In this document: in pieces, positions 1-5,536 of the stretch | How the letters are laid out: each line of letters opens with the position of its first letter | Position numbering within the stretch: the first letter of the stretch is position 1 | Source of the DNA: Spirochaetales bacterium | GTDB taxonomy: Bacteria; Spirochaetota; Spirochaetia; DSM-16054; Sediminispirochaetaceae | DNA: 5,542 nucleotides | Assembly: GCA_021767325.1 (NCBI GenBank) | Contig: JAASTM010000192.1 | Coordinates: 1 to 5,542, forward strand | Direction: 5' to 3' | Notes under the pieces: generated by a model | Told to the model about the DNA's origin: nothing | Databases searched by the model: none | What the model saw: the letters and a program-made list of their open reading frames with translations, nothing else | Made by a program: the position numbers and the translations under genes

Positions 1-2
1 AG

Positions 3-374
3 TGGGCGCAAGCTTTTTCGCTCGTCCTGCCCGATGAGCAGTATCAGAAACTGATGAATAAAAATATTTCTATGGGAGAGCTGTTTATCAAATTGTTTCC
101 CTCTCAGCCCGGAAGAGACGAATCAGAACCACTAGACGATGCCGAGATCGAGGCCAAGATCGACCGGGGCGAGCGCGTCTTCAACACGGTGATCGTTCCG
201 CGGGTACTGGAGAACCCCTTTGCCGGCGAAAAGCAAAGCATGCAGCCCGATTACCGTACCCGTTTTTCGATTCGCTTCATCCTGCGTAACGGCAGTTCGA
301 GCGTACGCGAGTGCAGCGTTCGCATGAACGAGAACCCCTTCGCCGGGTCTCAGTATTTCATCGAGCCCCAGTAA
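3..374 (+). CDS. 3' end of an unrecognised protein gene (N-terminus outside the window)
   Basis: This is an open frame with no stop from the left edge to the TAA at 372-374, giving 123 visible residues. An ATG lies at 54, but the codons before it also read as plausible protein (around LVLPDEQYQKL) and no clear Shine-Dalgarno precedes it, so I treat the gene as cut by the window edge. The first part looks helical and amphipathic. An acidic linker follows (DESEPLDDAEIEAKID, about residues 40-55 of the visible part), then a strand-rich C-terminal half. That half contains ENPFAG twice, 40 residues apart, suggesting two related beta units. No signal peptide or membrane segment is visible in this part. 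I do not recognise the family and assign no function. It lies on the same strand as murA, 74 bases upstream, so it could belong to the same transcription unit. Confidence 0.7.
   Translation, partial: WAQAFSLVLPDEQYQKLMNKNISMGELFIKLFPSQPGRDESEPLDDAEIEAKIDRGERVFNTVIVPRVLENPFAGEKQSMQPDYRTRFSIRFILRNGSSSVRECSVRMNENPFAGSQYFIEPQ
210..346 (+). repeat. Short in-frame direct repeat encoding ENPFAG
   Basis: Two 17-base copies, gagaaccccTTTgccgg-type at 210-226 and gagaaccccTTCgccgg-type at 330-346, differ at one third-codon position. Their starts are exactly 120 bases (40 codons) apart in the same reading frame, so both encode E-N-P-F-A-G. The spacing suggests an internal domain duplication or a repeated peptide motif rather than a mobile repeat. 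Confidence 0.6.
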
Positions 375-448
375 TTCTCTCGTGCCGAGGCTGCTATATT
401 TGAACCGCTGCCCTTGCCAAGAGCTGCGCTGTGAGATAGATTGAACAC

Positions 449-1747
449 ATGAGCGCCTACGTTGTTGATGGTAGTTTTCCCATAAAAGGAAAAATCCGGG
501 CCGGCGGCAACAAGAACTCGGCCCTCCCGTGTATCGCCGCCACCCTATTAACAGATGAACCGGTTGTGCTGAAGCGCCTGCCGGATATAGAAGATGTACA
601 TGTCATGCTCGAAATTCTCACCACCCTCGGAGCTGCGGTAGAGCGGCTGGGACCGAACGAGGTGCGGATTCAGGCATCGGATATCACCACCCATGAAATA
701 CCAACGAAGCTGGCCAAGCACATCCGGGCTTCGATTCTGTTTGCCGGCCCCTTGCTGGCCCGAACCGGGAAAGTGTTGCTGCCGCCCCCCGGCGGCGATG
801 TGATCGGACGGCGGCGGCTGGACACCCATTTTCTGGCCTTCAGCGCCCTGGGAGCCCGGGTCGAGGTAGACGGCATGTTCAAGCTGACCTCGAACAAACT
901 GGTCGGCGAGGATGTGTTTCTCGACGAGGCCTCGGTGACCGCCACCGAAAACGCCATCATGGCCGCTTCTCTGGCCTCCGGCACCACCATTCTTCGGAAT
1001 GCCGCCAGCGAGCCCCATGTGCAGGATGTCTGTCACATGCTCAACGCGATGGGTGCCAAAATCACCGGTATCGGCTCGAACATCCTCACTATCGAAGGGA
1101 TGCAGCGGCTGCGGGGCGCCGAATTCTCTATCGGGGCCGATTTCATGGAAGTCGGCTCGTATATCGGATTGACCGCGGTCACTCGCGGCGAGCTGGAGAT
1201 ACAGGACGCCGGCCCCGAGCACCTGCGGGCTACCCGCATCGCCTTTAACAAACTCGGTATTCACTGGGAGCGGGACGGCGGTGATATCTTCGTGCCCTCG
1301 GGGCAGGACCTGCGGGTGGTGCCCGAGATGGGCGGGATGATACCAAAGATAGACGATGCCCCCTGGCCGGGCTTTCCGGCCGACCTGACCAGCATCACCA
1401 CGGTGGTGGCTACCCAGGTGGAAGGTACGGTACTGGTGCATGAGAAAATGTTCGAATCGCGGATGTTCTTTGTGGACAAGCTGATCGGCATGGGCGCCCG
1501 CATTATCTTGTGCGATCCCCATCGGGCGGTTGTCAGCGGTCCGTCGCGGCTGCGCGGCGGCGAGCTGGTTTCGCCGGATGTACGGGCCGGTATGGCCATG
1601 GTTATTGCAGCTCTGTGCGCCGAAGGCCGCAGTGTCATTCAGAACGTGTATCAGATCGAACGGGGATACGAAAACCTGATTGGACGTTTACAGTCGCTGG
1701 GGGCCCGTATCGAGTATTCGAAAGATACCTGTGAGGGGGAATCATAG
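449..1747 (+). CDS. murA: UDP-N-acetylglucosamine 1-carboxyvinyltransferase MurA, Asp-type active site
   Basis: MurA transfers enolpyruvate from PEP to UDP-GlcNAc in the cytoplasm, the first committed step of peptidoglycan synthesis. The 432 residues span the full EPSP-synthase-like fold, slightly longer than the roughly 419 of E. coli. Conserved residues (E. coli numbers in parentheses) are Lys22-Asn23 in GGNKNSALP, Arg93 (91), Arg122 (120), Asp312 in FPADL (305), Glu336 and Arg338 in FESR (329, 331), Asp377 and Arg379 in PDVRA (369, 371) and Arg405 in IERGYEN (397). The catalytic loop reads PPPGGDVIG, so the usual Cys115 is Asp117. This is the form known from Mycobacterium tuberculosis, Chlamydia and Borrelia, which fosfomycin cannot alkylate. 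The start is chosen because MSAYVVDG aligns with the family N-terminus. The ribosome binding site is weak (TGAGA at 432-436, 12 bases away). The DUF551-like gene follows after one base. Confidence 0.97.
   Translation: MSAYVVDGSFPIKGKIRAGGNKNSALPCIAATLLTDEPVVLKRLPDIEDVHVMLEILTTLGAAVERLGPNEVRIQASDITTHEIPTKLAKHIRASILFAGPLLARTGKVLLPPPGGDVIGRRRLDTHFLAFSALGARVEVDGMFKLTSNKLVGEDVFLDEASVTATENAIMAASLASGTTILRNAASEPHVQDVCHMLNAMGAKITGIGSNILTIEGMQRLRGAEFSIGADFMEVGSYIGLTAVTRGELEIQDAGPEHLRATRIAFNKLGIHWERDGGDIFVPSGQDLRVVPEMGGMIPKIDDAPWPGFPADLTSITTVVATQVEGTVLVHEKMFESRMFFVDKLIGMGARIILCDPHRAVVSGPSRLRGGELVSPDVRAGMAMVIAALCAEGRSVIQNVYQIERGYENLIGRLQSLGARIEYSKDTCEGES
1733..1740 (+). promoter_or_regulatory. Ribosome binding site of the DUF551-like gene, inside the murA 3' end
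   Basis: The purine run GAGGGGGA lies 8 bases before the ATG at 1749 and overlaps the last murA codons. It selects this ATG over the in-frame ATG at 1680, which sits deep inside murA without a Shine-Dalgarno. It supports cotranscription and probable translational coupling with murA. Confidence 0.7.
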
Positions 1748-1748
1748 A

Positions 1749-1943
1749 ATGGAAGCAAAATGGCTAAGCACAAAAGAGAGTCTGCCGGAGGACGGTGTAC
1801 CCGTCCTGGTATGCGACAGCGAGAACAACTGCTGGGTAGCCGAATATCTGCGGGACGAGCGAATGTGGGTCGCCTCGCCCAAAGGTGATGTGCGCAATCT
1901 GCCGGTTCGCTGGTGGACCCCGCTCCCCCAAAAGCCGGAGTAA
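1749..1943 (+). CDS. DUF551-like small protein, 64 residues
   Basis: The protein is small, soluble and tryptophan-rich, with five Trp in 64 residues. It starts MEAKWLSTKESLPEDGVPVL and ends VRWWTPLPQKPE. A leading W-x-S-x-x-x-x-LPEDG-x-x-VLV block and a closing W-x-PLP-x-P block match the DUF551 family pattern, in which a short beta-rich domain is bracketed by these two signatures. Here it is essentially a complete single domain. DUF551 has no established biochemical function as far as I know and is common in phage and accessory gene sets. Its position one base after the murA stop, with a strong ribosome binding site inside murA, points to cotranscription. No membrane segment or signal peptide is present. 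Any role in cell-wall synthesis would be inference from position only. Confidence 0.8.
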   Translation: MEAKWLSTKESLPEDGVPVLVCDSENNCWVAEYLRDERMWVASPKGDVRNLPVRWWTPLPQKPE

Positions 1944-1964
1944 GCGTCCGCCTCGGGGCCGTCC

Positions 1965-2759
1965 TCAGCGCTCCTTTATAATCCTTTCATACGCATTTCT
2001 TATTCTCATGAAGGCTTCGGTTGCGGCTTTTTGCTGCTCAGCGCTCAAACCGTGTAGACTGTCGGGATGAAACTGAGCGGCCAGGGTGCGGTATACCCGT
2101 TTGATTTCGTCGGTACCGGCCTCCGGCGGCACTCCCAGGACCTCGTAGTCGGCCGTATCCTCGCGGTTGACCATTTTGGCGGCTACCTGTACGTACTCCG
2201 GGCATATCCGCAACGATCGGCAACTCTGCTGCACGTACTGCTTGCCTTTGTGGCTGATTCGCTTGTCCGGCTCAGACAGGGTGGCGGCTTCGAACAACAG
2301 CCGGGCGGCCGCCAGCTGTTCCTCGGGACTCAGTTCTACCGATGAATGCAGAGACCGGCCGGCCTCCTCGCTGAGCTGGTCGGAATCGAGCCCTGCCGCC
2401 GCACTGCTTTTACATAATTCTCGGACCACAGATTCACCCCGCGGGGTCAGGTGGAACCTGCGCAGCAGCTGTTCCTGCAGGTACATCACATCGTGACGGG
2501 GGGCGGGGCCGTGTAGTGAGGCCGCCCCCAGAACTTTACGGGTGAGGCTGATGATGAACTCGAGCTCCGGCTGGTAACGGCCGTCGGTAGATCCATGCAG
2601 GCTGCGGCGTAGGCGCAGGTCCTGCAGCAGAATGTCGGCCAGTGCGCCGAGCAGCACCCCGAATATCAGCCCGAAGAGTTTGAGACCCAACAGCAGACCG
2701 GCTGTGCCGCCGACAAGTTTGCCTATATGCGGTTGCAGCTTTGAGAGATGAAATTTCAT
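1965..2759 (-). CDS. djlA: DjlA-like membrane-anchored J-domain co-chaperone
   Basis: The 264-residue protein has the DjlA domain order. Residues about 12-46 form one glycine-rich membrane segment (GGTAGLLLGLKLFG, then GVLLGALADILL), resembling the E. coli DjlA anchor. Residues about 64-197 form a helical domain that aligns by eye with the TerB-like middle of DjlA. Residues 203-264 are a J domain starting DYEVLGVPPEAGTDEIKRVY, with the HPD tripeptide at 231-233 (QFHPDS). J domains stimulate the DnaK ATPase through HPD, and the anchor should place it on the cytoplasmic face of the inner membrane. The acidic residues typical of the TerB metal site are not obvious in the first helix pair (SLHGPAPRHD). 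Its ATG overlaps the stop of the preceding gene (ATGA, 4 bases) without a strong Shine-Dalgarno, so translation is probably coupled. The djlA symbol rests on architecture, not proven orthology. Confidence 0.85.
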   Translation of the reverse strand: MKFHLSKLQPHIGKLVGGTAGLLLGLKLFGLIFGVLLGALADILLQDLRLRRSLHGSTDGRYQPELEFIISLTRKVLGAASLHGPAPRHDVMYLQEQLLRRFHLTPRGESVVRELCKSSAAAGLDSDQLSEEAGRSLHSSVELSPEEQLAAARLLFEAATLSEPDKRISHKGKQYVQQSCRSLRICPEYVQVAAKMVNREDTADYEVLGVPPEAGTDEIKRVYRTLAAQFHPDSLHGLSAEQQKAATEAFMRIRNAYERIIKER

Positions 2760-4477
2760 AGTTCTTTTTGAAGTGCCACGGAGAAGAGGGCCAGGAACAG
2801 GAGCACCGCTTCCAAGACCAGCAGTCCGACCGCTCCGCTCACAAAGCCGAAGTTCAACACCACCGCGGTCAGCAGCAGCGTGTGAAGGTGCTCGTACAGG
2901 ATTATGAGCCGGTCTAGAACGAACGGCAGCAGCGGGGCAACGATCAGCACCAGCCAGGGGAACCCGCTCTTATGCACCCGGGTGTGCCAGCCGAAAGCTA
3001 TCGCGAAGGTGGCGAATATCAGAAAGAGGAATGGTTCGAGTATACGCAGCAGCGTCAGGACCTCAAATCGGTAGGCCGGATACCCGAACTCTGTGATCAC
3101 CGGCTGAAGGGCCAGCAGGTCGGGCAGGGTGAGGCGGTTGAGGAACTCCTGCTCACGGCTCAGCCGCATGAGCTGCGGGATGGAGGGAGCGAGTTTCAAC
3201 ACGGTGCGCAGCGGATCGTTTTCTTGGGAAACATACACAGTCGGTTCGATGCTGCGGTTTTCATTACTCCGGTCGATTCCCTTCATAATCAGGGTTTCTC
3301 CCGATATTTTACCGTACGGAACGCTCATATGTTCCAGCACACCGGTTCCGGTCTCGCTTATATTCATCAGCTCTATGCCGTAGGCCCAGTGGTTGCCGTT
3401 TTCAATGACCAGTTTCTCGATATATACCAGGGTGCGGCTCCTGTCCATGTAGACGATTTTGCGGATTCCCGGGTTAGATTTGAACCGTTCGGCTTCATCA
3501 ATAAAATATGAGACCTGTTGTGCCTGCTGCATACTGCGGCGGTAGTACTCCTTTACATCGGGGTCTCCCGGCCGTTTTTCCCGCAGGTCTTTGAAAATGT
3601 AGTAGGCCTTGACCGGCTGCTGGCGGGTGAGGGCTTCGTAGCCGCTGACCTTTTGGTTGTAGGTCTCCCGGGCCTGCTGTTCCTCTCTGCTTGGCTCCAT
3701 CGCACCGATTGCCTCCCACGCCCGGGCGGCCAGCCGTTTCGCATCCTCTCTGGTCTGCTCCTCGCGCTGGGCCAGCCTCTGTGCAATCAGGGCCATATAA
3801 TGGGCGGTGAATGGATCATTGTTGTCGAGTGCCTGACGCCCCTTCTCTACCAGTTCACTGGCACTCATGTCGCGGTATTCGTCGTGCCAGAGGCTCTCCT
3901 GCGGGTCCTCCTGTGTGATGCGCTGTTTTTCCTGGGCCTCCTGAAGACTCACCTGGCCTTCGAGGTAATTCACTTTCTCCTTAATTGCGCGGGTGTCACT
4001 GTCTATGCTCAAATAGTCGCGGTAGAGGGTATATGCTCTCTCCAGGTTTCCCTGCTGCTCGGCGGTTTCGGCCTGCTGCAGATAACTGCGGGCCAGGGAG
4101 CTCTGATAGATTCGGTTGTGCCGGGTCTCATACAGCTCCGGTAAGAGGCCTATGCTCAGTATGCTGTAGAAGAGGGTAAACACCAGAAAGAGAACGATGG
4201 TTCGGCTGGTGGAGGCGGAGATAACCCCGGTACCCTCCAGCAGTTTCGCCTGCTCAGCCGGATACGTGGAGAAGGCGATCAGAACCGCGCTCACCGAGAC
4301 TACCGGAAAGTGTTCTATCAACAGCCTCAGCGCCTCCTCGAATATCCAGGGAGTTTTATAGAAGTAGAGCAGAGTGTCTTCGGGGTATTGAAGCCACTGC
4401 TGTACAAAGAAGTAGATATATCCCAGCAGAAAGGCGCCTGTCATGAACACCAGGCTGCGCAGGGCGAATCTATTCAT
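2756..4477 (-). CDS. Six-or-more-TM protein with TPR-like insert, LptF/LptG-like ends
   Basis: The start is ATG at 4477, giving 573 residues. It has AAAGGAG six bases upstream and directly follows the preceding gene, whereas the in-frame ATG at 4588 lies inside that gene and would add a hydrophilic, Cys-rich extension. Membrane segments lie at about 8-28, 53-71 and 92-113, then 477-497, 506-528 and a long hydrophobic tract at 531-570. Residues about 125-330 are helical and TPR-like (for example QQGNLERAYTLYRDYL at 141-156). Residues about 335-430 look beta-rich (SRTLVYIEKLVIENG, YGKISGETLIMKG). LptF/LptG-like features are the short loop between segments 2 and 3 with a Glu then Gly pattern (EQAKLLEGTGVISAS), the beta domain, and a predicted coupling helix before segment 4 (RLTLPDLLALQPV). 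The soluble part should be periplasmic. Homology to YjgP/YjgQ permeases is inferred; a lineage-specific TPR membrane protein is the alternative. Confidence 0.85.
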   Translation of the reverse strand: MNRFALRSLVFMTGAFLLGYIYFFVQQWLQYPEDTLLYFYKTPWIFEEALRLLIEHFPVVSVSAVLIAFSTYPAEQAKLLEGTGVISASTSRTIVLFLVFTLFYSILSIGLLPELYETRHNRIYQSSLARSYLQQAETAEQQGNLERAYTLYRDYLSIDSDTRAIKEKVNYLEGQVSLQEAQEKQRITQEDPQESLWHDEYRDMSASELVEKGRQALDNNDPFTAHYMALIAQRLAQREEQTREDAKRLAARAWEAIGAMEPSREEQQARETYNQKVSGYEALTRQQPVKAYYIFKDLREKRPGDPDVKEYYRRSMQQAQQVSYFIDEAERFKSNPGIRKIVYMDRSRTLVYIEKLVIENGNHWAYGIELMNISETGTGVLEHMSVPYGKISGETLIMKGIDRSNENRSIEPTVYVSQENDPLRTVLKLAPSIPQLMRLSREQEFLNRLTLPDLLALQPVITEFGYPAYRFEVLTLLRILEPFLFLIFATFAIAFGWHTRVHKSGFPWLVLIVAPLLPFVLDRLIILYEHLHTLLLTAVVLNFGFVSGAVGLLVLEAVLLFLALFSVALQKEL

Positions 4478-5441
4478 TGTCGGCTCCTTTCGGAGCCGGG
4501 TTGTAGACTGCGCCCCACAAAATGAACAGCATACCCAGCAGAACGAATGCAGCCGGTGCCGCGAGAAAGATGTAATTCTCCAGTGCAAGGACTTTGAGCA
4601 TCTCCGCGACTATTCCACCCCGGAAGGCGGCGTCCAGAAAGAAGAATCCGCGGAACACCAGCAGCCCCAGCAAGGCGTTCAGCAGCGGCCAGCTGCTGCT
4701 GCGAATGAGGCTCCAGCTGCCGGTGAAAAACAGTACGTGCGCCGCTGCGGTGATCAGAAGAAAAATCCAACTGCGGGCGGCGCTCTGCTTCAGCGCTGTA
4801 GTGACCCCCTCCATTTCAACAAGCAGGCGGTTTATAATTACAGGCGGCTTGACGAATGCATAGAAAGGGTTTGCCTGTTGACTGTATTCGAGTATACCCT
4901 GTGCTTCTGCGGATTGTATCCGGTTTTCGGCCGGATATGCGATTCCCTGCGGATGATAGCTGATGCGGGGGGTATCCGCTTTGTCCAGATCGATGTGAAG
5001 AACCGGTGTAATCTGGTAGCCATCGTCGATATCGCGTATTGTGCCGGTGTACAGCAGGGATTGCTCGATCTGTGTCAGCCGCTGCTCATAAAAGGGCAGG
5101 CTGCTGCTCTGGGGGTTCACAGTGTGCGTACTGAGCTGCATCAGCAGGAAGGCGGTCCCGGCATACAGGGCAATGGCCAAAATGCTGATAGACAGGCTCA
5201 GGATCGGAGCCCGGGTACGGCTGCGGGTGCGTACCAGCAATACCAGCATAAGCGACAGAGCGACTGCGGCCGGGAGCACCTGCAGCATACTCGCCAGGGC
5301 GTGCCGCATAAAGGCGGCGGACTGGTAGACCGGAGAGTAATTACTTATCCAGGTAAAAATAAGCGAAATCGCGGTGAGGAGCGTGAGGCTAATTAGGAAA
5401 AATCCGACGTATGCCGCAGAAACTACTACAGCTTTTTTCAC
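4470..5441 (-). CDS. Unrecognised 3+3 transmembrane protein, putative partner of the next gene
   Basis: The gene encodes 323 residues from a GTG at 5441. An ATG lies in frame at 5477, but it has no Shine-Dalgarno and sits upstream of the predicted transcription start, whereas the GTG has AAAGGA 8 bases before it and gives a typical inner-membrane N-terminus (MKKAVVVSAAYVGFFLIS). Membrane segments are predicted at about 8-34, 47-71 and 78-102, then 223-241, 250-271 and 288-312. The soluble middle (103-222), probably periplasmic, contains a short strand-rich stretch (YTGTIRDIDDGYQITPVLHI). This 3-soluble-3 layout equals that of LptF and LptG and of the neighbouring gene product, but I see no diagnostic LptF/LptG motif, so family membership is only a hypothesis. 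It is the first gene of the operon. Its TAG overlaps the next ATG by eight bases (ATGAATAG). Confidence 0.85.
   Translation of the reverse strand: MKKAVVVSAAYVGFFLISLTLLTAISLIFTWISNYSPVYQSAAFMRHALASMLQVLPAAVALSLMLVLLVRTRSRTRAPILSLSISILAIALYAGTAFLLMQLSTHTVNPQSSSLPFYEQRLTQIEQSLLYTGTIRDIDDGYQITPVLHIDLDKADTPRISYHPQGIAYPAENRIQSAEAQGILEYSQQANPFYAFVKPPVIINRLLVEMEGVTTALKQSAARSWIFLLITAAAHVLFFTGSWSLIRSSSWPLLNALLGLLVFRGFFFLDAAFRGGIVAEMLKVLALENYIFLAAPAAFVLLGMLFILWGAVYNPAPKGADNE
4481..4498 (-). promoter_or_regulatory. Hairpin sequestering the ribosome binding site of the TPR/membrane gene
   Basis: On the minus strand the sequence is CGGCTCC-GAAA-GGAGCCG, a perfect 7-bp stem (six G-C pairs) closed by a GNRA-type GAAA tetraloop. 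The Shine-Dalgarno AAAGGAG (4490-4484) occupies the last three loop bases and the first four bases of the 3' arm. The stem ends three bases before the ATG at 4477. The hairpin lies inside the last codons of the upstream gene, which a translating ribosome would melt. This is the expected layout of a translational-coupling switch. The structure is seen in sequence; its function is inferred. Confidence 0.7.
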
Positions 5442-5449
5442 AGGCACAA

Positions 5450-5455
5450 TCCTTT
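5450..5455 (-). promoter_or_regulatory. Ribosome binding site deciding the GTG start
   Basis: AAAGGA on the minus strand lies 8 bases before the GTG at 5441-5439. No comparable purine run precedes the ATG at 5477 (upstream bases read GCAATGTAGCTTC). It therefore selects GTG as the start of the 323-residue membrane protein. Confidence 0.65.
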
Positions 5456-5467
5456 GTCTCGAGCCTA

Positions 5468-5496
5468 ATAGTAGCATGAAGCTACATTGCTCGCAA
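5468..5496 (-). promoter_or_regulatory. Probable sigma70-type promoter of the three-gene minus-strand operon
   Basis: The minus strand reads TTGCGA (5496-5491), a 17-base spacer, then TACTAT (5473-5468), with TG one base before the -10 (TGC-TACTAT, an extended -10). Each hexamer matches consensus at 4 of 6 positions, and the spacer is optimal. An A/T-rich tract (5510-5501) upstream of the -35 could act as an UP element. Transcription would start near 5461, giving a leader of about 20 bases that holds the Shine-Dalgarno at 5455-5450 and excludes the ATG at 5477. Confidence 0.5.
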
Positions 5497-5516
5497 CTCC
5501 AATTAATAAAGGAGTT
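5495..5516. repeat. Inverted repeat AACTCC-N10-GGAGTT touching the -35 box
   Basis: The two 6-base arms are perfectly complementary (5495-5500 and 5511-5516) around an A/T-only centre, AATTAATAAA. The left arm overlaps the predicted -35 by two bases. It could be an operator for a dimeric regulator or simply frame an UP element. A repeat this short can arise by chance. Confidence 0.35.
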
Positions 5517-5521
5517 TAGCC

Positions 5522-5536
5522 CTTGTAGTACACAAG
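5522..5536. repeat. Inverted repeat CTTGT-AGTAC-ACAAG upstream of the promoter
   Basis: Perfect 5-base arms (5522-5526 and 5532-5536) flank a 5-base centre, lying about 26 bases upstream of the -35 of the minus-strand operon. Its size and symmetry fit a regulator half-site pair, but it is short, near the window edge and may be chance. Confidence 0.25.

Noticed and set aside
375..448. TATATT at 395-400 as the -10 of a murA promoter
   Set aside because: No acceptable -35 lies 16-18 bases upstream, so it is a chance A/T hexamer on present evidence. murA may be read from further upstream.
548..1522. 324-codon open frame on the minus strand opposite murA
   Set aside because: The plus strand encodes a full MurA with conserved residues. 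The minus frame is rich in His, Gly and Arg, shows no domain pattern and is typical of an antisense shadow in GC-rich DNA.
3518..4144. 208-codon hydrophobic-looking open frame on the plus strand
   Set aside because: Its Leu/Val-rich content is the complement of Gln/Glu/Arg-rich TPR-like codons on the minus strand. It lacks a ribosome binding site and lies wholly inside a real gene.
2756..4477. Aerotolerance BatE-type or secretin-assembly TPR protein
   Set aside because: The helical repeats alone would permit this, but the 3+3 membrane layout with a long beta-rich region before the C-terminal segments does not fit those families.
4478..4588. Upstream ATG at 4588 as start of the TPR/membrane gene
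   Set aside because: It would overlap the preceding gene by over 100 bases and add a Cys- and His-rich tail. The ATG at 4477 has an ideal Shine-Dalgarno and gives a normal membrane N-terminus.
4443..5396. 317-codon open frame on the plus strand opposite the 3+3 membrane protein
   Set aside because: It is Gln/Arg/Cys-rich without domain pattern. The minus frame has a promoter, ribosome binding site and clean membrane segments.
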